DNA of 64,000 nt from Vallitalea longa (GTDB lineage: Bacteria > Bacillota > Clostridia > Lachnospirales > Vallitaleaceae). Below, one piece after another: positions 57,069 to 64,000 of the stretch. The DNA is taken from the NCBI RefSeq assembly GCF_027923465.1, contig NZ_BRLB01000009.1:62001-126000 (forward strand). Direction: 5' to 3'. The notes under the pieces are model-generated. The model had not been told where the DNA came from, did not search any database, and saw only the letters and a program-made list of their open reading frames with translations. Each line of letters opens with the position of its first letter. Position 1 is the stretch's first letter. The position numbers and the translations under genes were made by a program.

Positions 57069-58061
57069 ATGGACAATATTAATATTGTTGCTATGGGTGG
57101 AGGAACGGGATTGTCTACTATGCTAAGAGGTTTAAAGAAATACACAGAGAATCTTACAGCTGTAGTTACCGTTTCTGATAATGGCGGTAGTTCTGGAATA
57201 CTGAGAAGAGAACTAGATATGTTACCACCAGGTGATATCAGAAATTGTATACTGGCATTAGCTGAAACCGAACCCATAATGGAAAAAGTGTTTCAATATA
57301 GATTTACAGAAGGTAGCTTGAGCGGTCAAAACTTTGGTAATTTATTTCTAGCAGCCCTTAATGGAATATTTGGTAGTTTTGAAAAGGCAATAGAAAAAAC
57401 TAGTGAAGTTTTAGCGGTTAAAGGCAGAGTACTTCCTGTAACAACAGAAAATGTTGAATTGTGTGCACTTTTTGATGATTCATTAATTGTTGAAGGTGAG
57501 AGTCAAATCGTTCAAAGATGTAAGAATGACAGAAAAAGCATAAAAGATGTATGGCTTAATCCTAGAAATCCTAAGCCATACGAAAAAGTCATAGAAAGTA
57601 TTTATGAAGCTGATATTTTAGTACTAGGTCCTGGAAGTTTGTTTACTAGTATAATACCTAATCTGTTGGTGGATGATATGGCGAAAGCAATTATAAAATC
57701 TAAGCCTACGGTTATTTATGTTAGTAATATAATGACTCAACCAGGTGAGACAGATAATTATAATTTAGTAGATCATATTAATGTTATTGAAAAATATCTA
57801 GGAAAAGGTATAATAGATTATATTATAGTAAATAACCAGAAGATACCTAGTAAAATTTTAAAACTCTACATAGAGGATGGGGCAGTTCCTGTTAAATATG
57901 AAAAAAATATACTAAGTAATAGAGGAATTAGAGTATTAGAAGCTCCATTATTGAAGATACTAAGTGGGACCACATTAATTAGACATAATTCTGATAAACT
58001 AGCAGAAGTTATAATAACTATACTAAAAAAACTAAACTATCCTACATCTTGCCATTTATAG
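57069..58061 (+). CDS. yvcK: YvcK gluconeogenesis factor, CofD-like
   Basis: A 330-residue protein of the YvcK/CofD family. It opens IVAMGGGTGLSTMLRGL, then VSDNGGSSGILRREL and LPPGDIRNCILALAE, which bind a UDP-sugar, and has VLGPGSLFTSIIPNLLV. In Bacillus YvcK is needed for growth on gluconeogenic carbon and for cell shape. Start at ATG 57069; the AGGAG about 13 bases upstream is a bit far, and a TTG at 57048 is a less likely start. Confidence 0.94.
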   Translation: MDNINIVAMGGGTGLSTMLRGLKKYTENLTAVVTVSDNGGSSGILRRELDMLPPGDIRNCILALAETEPIMEKVFQYRFTEGSLSGQNFGNLFLAALNGIFGSFEKAIEKTSEVLAVKGRVLPVTTENVELCALFDDSLIVEGESQIVQRCKNDRKSIKDVWLNPRNPKPYEKVIESIYEADILVLGPGSLFTSIIPNLLVDDMAKAIIKSKPTVIYVSNIMTQPGETDNYNLVDHINVIEKYLGKGIIDYIIVNNQKIPSKILKLYIEDGAVPVKYEKNILSNRGIRVLEAPLLKILSGTTLIRHNSDKLAEVIITILKKLNYPTSCHL

Positions 58062-58116
58062 CCTAATAAATAAGCAAATAATGGGTAAAATAATTAAAAT
58101 GATAGGATGTGATCAT

Positions 58117-59103
58117 GTGTCTTTTTCTTCAAAGGTCAAAGAAGAATTATCAAGGCATATTGGTAGTGCAAGACATTGCAGAATTGCTGAAATAGCAGCT
58201 ATTATCAACATTTGCGGTAAAATTAAAGTAATAAGTAATAACGAAATAACAATAAAGGTGCAAACAGAAAATGCAGCTGTAGCAAGAAAGTACTTTACAT
58301 TGTTGAAAAAAACATTTAATATTAATGTTGAAGTATTAATTAGAAAAAACACTCAACTAAAAAAGAGTAGAATATATGTTATGTATATTACTGATGCCAG
58401 TGTTGCTTTGAAATTACTTAAGGCTATAGGTATTGCAGAATTTGGAAAAGAAGGAAGACTTCACATTGTTCATAGGATTAACCCTTTGATAGTTCATAGT
58501 ACTTGCTGTAAAAGAGCATATATCAGAGGCGCTTTTTTAGGAAGTGGTTCCTTAAGTGATCCGGAAAAAACATATCACCTTGAATTTGTCAGTATGCATA
58601 AAAATCAAAGCGAAGAATTAAGAACATTAATCAATTCATTTGGAATGGAATCCAAGACAATTATGAGAAAAAAATACTATATCACTTATTTAAAAGAGGG
58701 TTCTCAAATTGTGGATTTGTTAAACATAATGGAAGCACATGTAGCTCTTATGGATCTTGAAAATGTTAGAATTCTAAAAGAAATGCGTAATAATGTTAAT
58801 AGAATCGTTAACTGTGAGACGGCAAATCTTAAGAAAACAGTATCTGCTGCTGTTAGACAAGTAGAAGATATTAAATATATAGATCATACTGTTGGTCTTA
58901 ATTCTTTACCGGAGCCTTTAGAAGAAATCGCTAGGATAAGATTAGAATATACATCAGCTACTTTAAAGGAATTAGGTACATTACTAGACCCGCCAGTAGG
59001 TAAGTCTGGAGTTAATCATCGATTACGAAAAATAAGTAATATTGCTGAAAAATTAAGAGACAAAAGGGAGGATAACTATGATAGAGAAAAAAATAACAGT
59101 TAA
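58117..59103 (+). CDS. whiA: Sporulation/cell-division regulator WhiA
   Basis: A 328-residue DNA-binding protein. The N-terminal part is an LAGLIDADG homing-endonuclease-like fold without the catalytic acids (RAYIRGAFLGSGSL; split: GAFLGSGSL), and the C-terminal part is a helix-turn-helix (LGTLLDPPVGKSGVNHRLRKI). I choose GTG at 58117, giving MSFSSKVKEEL as is usual in WhiA; AGGATG is about 7 bases upstream. The ATG at 58081 would add 12 unusual residues. It overlaps the HPr-like gene. Confidence 0.95.
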   Translation: MSFSSKVKEELSRHIGSARHCRIAEIAAIINICGKIKVISNNEITIKVQTENAAVARKYFTLLKKTFNINVEVLIRKNTQLKKSRIYVMYITDASVALKLLKAIGIAEFGKEGRLHIVHRINPLIVHSTCCKRAYIRGAFLGSGSLSDPEKTYHLEFVSMHKNQSEELRTLINSFGMESKTIMRKKYYITYLKEGSQIVDLLNIMEAHVALMDLENVRILKEMRNNVNRIVNCETANLKKTVSAAVRQVEDIKYIDHTVGLNSLPEPLEEIARIRLEYTSATLKELGTLLDPPVGKSGVNHRLRKISNIAEKLRDKREDNYDREKNNS

Positions 59104-59335
59104 AATCGCTTCAGGACTTGAAGCTAGACCAGTTGCTTTATTTGTACAAGTTGCAAGTCAATTTGAAAGTAATATTTATGTAGAGATGCAAGATAAAAAA
59201 GTCAATGCGAAAAGTATAATGGGTATGATGTCACTAGGTGTTCTAGAGGGTGAAGATATTACTATAACTGCAGAGGGAACTGACGAAGAAAAAGCCATAA
59301 ATGAGCTTGAGAAATACTTAAGCGAAGATAAATAG
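59078..59335 (+). CDS. HPr/Crh-like protein lacking His15
   Basis: An 85-residue HPr-fold protein. The active-site segment is GLEARP, with Glu15 (codon GAA) where phosphocarrier HPr has His15, so it cannot pass phosphate from EI to sugar enzymes II. The regulatory Ser46 in NAKSIMGMMSLG is intact. This is the pattern of Bacillus Crh (Gln15, Ser46), a partner of CcpA in catabolite control, which is also encoded after whiA/yvcK. GGGAGG precedes ATG; it overlaps whiA by 26 bases. Confidence 0.9.
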   Translation: MIEKKITVKIASGLEARPVALFVQVASQFESNIYVEMQDKKVNAKSIMGMMSLGVLEGEDITITAEGTDEEKAINELEKYLSEDK

Positions 59336-59362
59336 TTTTATTAAAATTAGTATTTGATAAGA

Positions 59363-59392
59363 AAGATGCGGATTATATCTGCATCTTTTTCT
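59363..59392 (+). terminator. Terminator of the murB-HPr block
   Basis: AAGATGCGGAT pairs with ATCTGCATCTT, followed by a T run. Confidence 0.85.
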
Positions 59393-59618
59393 TGTTATAA
59401 ATAGGAAAGTTATACTTTCTATTGTACTTAAAATCTTTTATGAGGAATAGCTTTTTTTATTGTCTTATAGAGGTTTTGTTTAATAATTTATGAATTCCCA
59501 GAACTAACCATAATATACAAAATTAATATGTGAAATACTAATACCAATACGACAGAGTTGACATTTAAGTAGAAGTTAATTCAATTAACTTGATATACAC
59601 GAAGGGATGTTATTTCAT

Positions 59619-60470
59619 ATGAGACGAAGTTTGATTATTATATTATGTTTAGTTTTTTTAGTATCATGTAAAAGCAATAATGATGAAGAGAATATTGCTG
59701 ATGGTATCGACATCAGAATAGGTTGTACAACATATCCTTCATCATATGCCCAAGCAATTTTATTAAGCGAAATAGTAACGAGAGAAGGATATACCTCTAA
59801 AATCATTATGAATGATACCGATACAATGTGGGATAACCTGAGCAAAGGTAAAACGGATGTTCTGTTAAGTGGATGGATACCGACTATTGATACTAAAAGA
59901 AGAGCGAAATTAGAATCTGTTATAAAAGATTTAGGAACTAATTGTAGAAACCTATCTAATGGAATATATGTACCCGACTATACCCTAATAGGATTCTTAT
60001 CAGAATTAAATAACTATGAAAAAGAATTCGAAAAGACCATCTATGTTTGTAAAGAAAGTGATGTTACTGCTAGTGAAACCAAATATATGTTAGAACGATA
60101 TAATGTAGATTATAAAATTAAACAAGTCAACTATGAAGATCTAGATGAACTAATTAAGAATTCTATAGAAAAAAAAGAATGGATAGCAGTAGCTCTATGG
60201 ACACCAAATGGGATGATTAATAGATTTAACCTAAGGCAATTGAGGGATACGAAGAATATATATACAAATAATATTGATACCCATACTATAGTTAGTAATG
60301 CATATGATAATGAAGAAATATTGAATATATTGGATAATTACTTTTTAAGGACAGGTGAACTCAACGAATTAATCAATAATCTAAATGCAAATAGCCAACA
60401 AAAAAAGACTGTTAACTTTTTCTTAGATAACAATCTTCAAATATTAAATAGAGCACTTGATGTTCAATAG
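59619..60470 (+). CDS. Glycine betaine/choline-type binding lipoprotein
   Basis: A 283-residue binding protein of the OpuAC type for quaternary amines. The signal peptide ends in a lipobox (FLVSC). Trp residues that would form the aromatic cage are seen in DTMWDNL, LLSGWIPT and ALWTPNG. The ATG at 59619 is 11 bases after GAAGGGA; an ATG at 59607 is too close to it. No ATPase or permease is adjacent. Confidence 0.85.
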   Translation: MRRSLIIILCLVFLVSCKSNNDEENIADGIDIRIGCTTYPSSYAQAILLSEIVTREGYTSKIIMNDTDTMWDNLSKGKTDVLLSGWIPTIDTKRRAKLESVIKDLGTNCRNLSNGIYVPDYTLIGFLSELNNYEKEFEKTIYVCKESDVTASETKYMLERYNVDYKIKQVNYEDLDELIKNSIEKKEWIAVALWTPNGMINRFNLRQLRDTKNIYTNNIDTHTIVSNAYDNEEILNILDNYFLRTGELNELINNLNANSQQKKTVNFFLDNNLQILNRALDVQ

Positions 60471-60475
60471 TGAAA

Positions 60476-61210
60476 TTAGATCAATCCCCCATCTAGTGTT
60501 ATGATCTGCCCAGTCAGATAAGATGATTCTTTAGACGATAGATAATAACACAAATTAGCAACTTCAGAAGGCTTGCCAATTCTATTAGCTGGAATCTCTT
60601 CAATAATTGTGTCCAAGTCTTCTTTTGATAAACAAGAATTCATATGTGTATCTATCAAGCCACAAGCAATAGCATTAACTCTTATATGACTTGGGGCCAA
60701 TTCTTTTGCTAAAGCTTTTGTAAAAGCATTAACTGCACCTTTTGAGGCAGAATAAGCAACTTCACAAGATGAACCTGTAATTCCCCACATGGAAGTTATG
60801 TTAACAATATTACCATGTTGATTTTTAATCATATAGGGTACAGATTCTTGACAAACATTATATAACGATTTCAGATTTGTATTTATAATTTTGTCCCATT
60901 CATCTTCAGTGGTATCTGTGAATAACTTGATGATTGATATGCCAGCATTGTTGATAACTATATCAATATTACCAAAAACAACTTTTATTTCTTCAAACAT
61001 ATTTTTAACACTGTTTTTGTCTGATACGTCAGCAAGTATAGGAAGACAAGATACACCATAGCTTTCTATAATATCTTTTGTCTCTAGTAGTTCATTAAAA
61101 CTAGATGAACAATTTATAACAACATTGAACCCTTCTTTAGCATATTTCAAAGCGATAGATTTACCTATACCTCTTGAAGAGCCTGTCACGAGAACAGTTT
61201 TTTTATTCAT
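60476..61210 (-). CDS. Short-chain dehydrogenase/reductase (SDR)
   Basis: A 244-residue classical SDR: cofactor motif TGSSRGIGKS, NNAG, catalytic Ser in ITSMWG and Tyr-Lys in YSASKG, and the end YLTGQIITLDGGLI. It resembles FabG (3-oxoacyl-ACP reductase) but the substrate cannot be told. ATG at 61210 with AAAGGA 12 bases upstream. Confidence 0.9.
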   Translation of the reverse strand: MNKKTVLVTGSSRGIGKSIALKYAKEGFNVVINCSSSFNELLETKDIIESYGVSCLPILADVSDKNSVKNMFEEIKVVFGNIDIVINNAGISIIKLFTDTTEDEWDKIINTNLKSLYNVCQESVPYMIKNQHGNIVNITSMWGITGSSCEVAYSASKGAVNAFTKALAKELAPSHIRVNAIACGLIDTHMNSCLSKEDLDTIIEEIPANRIGKPSEVANLCYYLSSKESSYLTGQIITLDGGLI

Positions 61211-61243
61211 ATTAAGTTTCATTTCCTTTCTGAGACTTCTATA

Positions 61244-62116
61244 TTAGTAGATATTCTTAATATCTCTTAACATAGCAATTTCTTCTTTGTATAAATTAGT
61301 AGTCTTATCTATCCATGGAGTTTCAAGAATAAGAGGTTTATTATCACATATTTCATTATGGACTATATCATAAAGTGCTTTGAAACCTATTTGGTCCATA
61401 CCACGCTTGTTGCTGGCATCAGCACCTATATTAGCATGTCTATCTTTCCTTGAACCCCTGACATTAAGTGAACCGTTAATATGGAATACTTTTAATCTAT
61501 CTAGTCCTATGATTTCATCAAACTCTTTCATAATATTATCAAAGTCATTAATAATATCATATCCACTGTCATGAGTGTGACATGTATCAAAACATATTCC
61601 TAGTTTTTCTTTTAGCTCAACTTTATCTATTATTTTTTGAAGCTCTTCGAATGTCTTACCTACTTCTGAACCTTTACCAGCCATAGTCTCCAAGCATACA
61701 AAAGGTTTAGTATCATTGGTTAAAACATTGTTCAGTCCTTCTGCAATACGATTAATTCCATAATCAACGTCTTTTACAGTATATGAACCAGGATGAACAA
61801 CAATATAATTAGAACCCATAGCTTCTGTTCTGATTATTTCTTCACCAAGAAAAGATTGGGCTAACCCATAGATATCATCTTTAACAGAAGCTAGATTTAT
61901 TATATAAGGAGCATGAACAACAATATCCTTGATATCATGCTCGTTCATATATTCTTTTCCTTCATCTATTTTCATATCTTCTAAAGGTTTTCTGCGTGTG
62001 TTTTGTGGTGCACCAGTATATATCATAAAAGTATTTGCATTATAAGAGTGTGCTGTTTTGGCAGCACCTATCAAACCTTTTGATATTGAAACATGAGAAC
62101 CTATTAATATTGACAT
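61244..62116 (-). CDS. nfo: Endonuclease IV
   Basis: A 290-residue AP endonuclease that cuts DNA at abasic sites. The zinc ligands lie in HVSISKGL, VVHAPYIINLAS, VVHPGSYT, CLETMAGKGSE and CFDTCHTHDSGYD, all conserved. AAGGTAGG precedes the ATG. Probably transcribed with the SDR gene 33 bases downstream. Confidence 0.96.
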   Translation of the reverse strand: MSILIGSHVSISKGLIGAAKTAHSYNANTFMIYTGAPQNTRRKPLEDMKIDEGKEYMNEHDIKDIVVHAPYIINLASVKDDIYGLAQSFLGEEIIRTEAMGSNYIVVHPGSYTVKDVDYGINRIAEGLNNVLTNDTKPFVCLETMAGKGSEVGKTFEELQKIIDKVELKEKLGICFDTCHTHDSGYDIINDFDNIMKEFDEIIGLDRLKVFHINGSLNVRGSRKDRHANIGADASNKRGMDQIGFKALYDIVHNEICDNKPLILETPWIDKTTNLYKEEIAMLRDIKNIY

Positions 62117-62616
62117 TAATATCGCCTACCTTAATTAATAAAAATTTTTTTTATGGTTAATATTTCAAGAAAAAAATATTTATTTAATATAAAATTTACA
62201 AATCATAACAAAATGTTAAAGAGAAAAATAGTAATTTCATTATAAAAAGTAATTATTTTCATATTTAGTGAAACATAATCAATATATTATTCGTCTAAAG
62301 AGGGAAAACTAAATTTATAAGTTTCTTACGTAAAAAAATATATATAGATAATATACATCAATAAAAGTAACATAGCAATATATAATATAAAATATCCTCC
62401 GTTAAGTTAGTATTTTTTATAGACTATTGATTTATACATTTTTTTGTTAGCATTGTTTGACAACAGTTAAAATGAAACGATTTAAACTAAAAAATTAGCA
62501 TGAATCAGTAAATATATTTTAGTTTGAAATTTAAAACTAGATTAAAAATAAAAAAATGTTAACTTTTTGTAATGTTTTTATGGTATTATATTAGATGATT
62601 AATAGGAGGTAGAAAG
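62117..62616. other. Long intergenic region before the LCP gene
   Basis: 500 bases, very AT-rich, between divergent nfo and the LCP gene. A TGGTATTAT extended -10 box (TATTAT at 62584-62589) is a weak promoter candidate about 30 bases before the LCP start. I see no other supported feature. Confidence 0.4.
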
Positions 62617-63771
62617 ATGAACAATAAAAAACGTACCAGTACATTGCTAATGTTAATAATAATAGTCGCAGTAATACTTATAGCAACATTAGTTATTGTA
62701 CTAACGGCTAATAATAATGAATTAGCCCATGGACAAGATAATGAACTAGAAAATAACAACAATCAAGGTAATACTGACAAAGACAAAGATAAACAAGAGA
62801 TTGAAAAACCAGAATCCGTTAATGCACTATTAATTGGGTTCGATAAATCCAATGGTTTGTCGGATGTAGTTATGGTTGCACATTTGGATACTGAAACTAA
62901 TCAAGTAAAGCTTATCTCATTGCCTAGAGATTTATTGATTGATTTTAGGAAAAGTGGTTTTGATAAAATAAAACAAGAAAATAATATTAGAGCTAGTTAT
63001 TGTAAGCTTACTGAAGTATATTCCAACGCTGGATGGGATGATGATGCTTTATTAGTCATTAAGGATGTAGTAGAAGAAATAACACAACTTAATATTGATT
63101 ATACGGCTGCTGTAAATATTGATGGTTTCAAAGCCATAGTAGATGCAATTGGTGGAGTAGAATTCTATGTGCCTGAAAGAATGTATTATACAGATGAAGT
63201 TCAAGGCCTTTATATAAATCTTCAAGAAGGACTTCAATTATTAGATGGTGATAAAGCAGAACAATTAGTCAGAAATAGGAAATATAGTGGTAGTCCAGAC
63301 TTAAAAAGGATAAAAGTACAGCAGGATTTCTTGATAGCAATGAGTAATAAAATATTGAAAATCAGAGATTTTGATAAAATAAGTGATTTGGCATCAACTG
63401 TTTATGGATTATTGAAAACAGATTTTGGTTTAGTAACAGCTAATGAGTATGTAAGTTATATATTTGATCTGAATCTAAGTGAGTTACTTACATCGGAAAA
63501 TAGAATCACAGTACCATCTGATGGTACCAAAATGAATCATATATGGTATCAAACTTGGGACAGACAAGAAGTTTTGGATTCTATAGACGAGTTGCTAAAT
63601 AAAAAGCCAGAAATACCAGATGAAACAACTGATGAAACAACAACAGAAGAAACAGGAAAAAGTACTGATACTGAAACAAAAATTGTTGATGATAATGAAC
63701 AAGACAAAGTAGCAGAAACAACAAATAAGATTAATAACAAAAATGATGATGAAATAGAATTTGTGTATTAA
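62617..63771 (+). CDS. LytR-CpsA-Psr (LCP) family cell-wall glycopolymer ligase
   Basis: A 384-residue protein with one N-terminal membrane segment (about 9-32), a polar linker (Asn/Gln/Lys-rich) and an extracellular LCP domain: LIGFDKSNGLSDVVMVAHL and LISLPRDLLIDF with the pyrophosphate-binding Arg, then NIDGFKAIVDAIGGVEF and AEQLVRNRKYSGSPDLKRI. LCP enzymes transfer teichoic acids or polysaccharides to peptidoglycan. A Thr/Glu-rich tail of ~45 residues ends the protein. AGGAGGT precedes ATG. Confidence 0.93.
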   Translation: MNNKKRTSTLLMLIIIVAVILIATLVIVLTANNNELAHGQDNELENNNNQGNTDKDKDKQEIEKPESVNALLIGFDKSNGLSDVVMVAHLDTETNQVKLISLPRDLLIDFRKSGFDKIKQENNIRASYCKLTEVYSNAGWDDDALLVIKDVVEEITQLNIDYTAAVNIDGFKAIVDAIGGVEFYVPERMYYTDEVQGLYINLQEGLQLLDGDKAEQLVRNRKYSGSPDLKRIKVQQDFLIAMSNKILKIRDFDKISDLASTVYGLLKTDFGLVTANEYVSYIFDLNLSELLTSENRITVPSDGTKMNHIWYQTWDRQEVLDSIDELLNKKPEIPDETTDETTTEETGKSTDTETKIVDDNEQDKVAETTNKINNKNDDEIEFVY

Positions 63772-63925
63772 TATTAAATAAAAAATTTAACAGAAATGTA
63801 ATATTTCCTAATATCATGTTAATTATTGTCAATTATACCTACTTTTGATATACTAGTTATAATTAAAAACATTAGCATGTTCTAAATTATGGTAATATGT
63901 AAAATCTTAGGTGAAATTAAGTTGT

Positions 63926-63970
63926 AACAAGGTTATCTATTAGTTAATGCTATATAGATACCCTTGTTTT
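63926..63970 (+). terminator. Terminator after the LCP gene
   Basis: AACAAGGTTATCTAT pairs with ATAGATACCCTTGTT (one mismatch/bulge) followed by TTTAAATT. Confidence 0.8.
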
Positions 63971-64000
63971 AAATTAAAAATAGATTTTAATTTAACATGC

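Overview
The window is low-GC, densely packed Firmicute DNA. Genes carry AAGGAGG-type ribosome binding sites, use ATG/GTG/TTG starts, and lie next to TTGACA/TATAAT promoters and hairpin-plus-T-run terminators. The gene content points to an anaerobic member of the Clostridia: feoB, an indolepyruvate:ferredoxin oxidoreductase, several radical SAM proteins, biotin synthase, and the murB-rapZ-yvcK-whiA-HPr block. A Vallitalea- or Lachnospirales-like genome is a guess from memory of gene content, not a demonstrated assignment. I see no rRNA, tRNA, insertion sequence or CRISPR array.

Layout. 1-2.0 kb: the end of feoB and a small Cys-rich partner. 2.4-15.2 kb: the most unusual region, a peptide natural-product (RiPP) locus. 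It has a C39/BtrH-like protein, a B12-binding radical SAM protein, a HAD phosphatase, a transglutaminase-like protein, a SPASM radical SAM maturase, an acyl-carrier-like protein, two near-identical 30-residue precursor peptides ending in NNCRC, a subtilisin fused to a DUF1611-like P-loop domain, and two ABC exporters. 15.4-19.1 kb: kbl-tdh (threonine to glycine) divergent from bioB. 19.6-27.6 kb: a small anchored protein, then a sodium:solute symporter with two phenylacetate-CoA-ligase-like genes around iorAB and an ACT-domain gene, which fits fermentation of aromatic amino acids.

28-37.1 kb: a Crp/Fnr regulator, an ADP-ribosylglycohydrolase-like protein, a BMP-type nucleoside ABC transporter and two nucleoside hydrolases, forming a nucleoside scavenging block. 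37.1-38.9 kb: decayed coding remnants followed by a stand-alone radical SAM/SPASM gene. 39-44.3 kb: uridine phosphorylase, an AraC/GyrI pair, a methyltransferase, and psuK-psuG for pseudouridine breakdown; psuK carries its own DNA-binding domain and has a perfect palindrome just upstream. 44.8-53.6 kb: an MFS transporter with an ArsR-like regulator, a TetR-MMPL-YhgE-like unit with two clear TetR operators, and a sugar-type solute-binding lipoprotein. 53.7-64 kb: another MFS transporter, then the core murB-rapZ-yvcK-whiA-HPr block. The HPr-like protein has Glu in place of the phosphorylated His15. After these come a glycine-betaine-type binding lipoprotein, an SDR reductase, endonuclease IV and an LCP cell-wall ligase.

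How the parts may work together. In the RiPP locus the two precursors would be modified by the radical SAM enzymes with help from the carrier protein, trimmed by the dedicated subtilisin (neither exporter carries a C39 peptidase domain), and exported. Two internal terminators and three candidate promoters suggest that the first gene, the modification genes, and the precursors with downstream genes can be set at different levels. All functions are inferred from sequence motifs and recollection of protein families; no database search was run.
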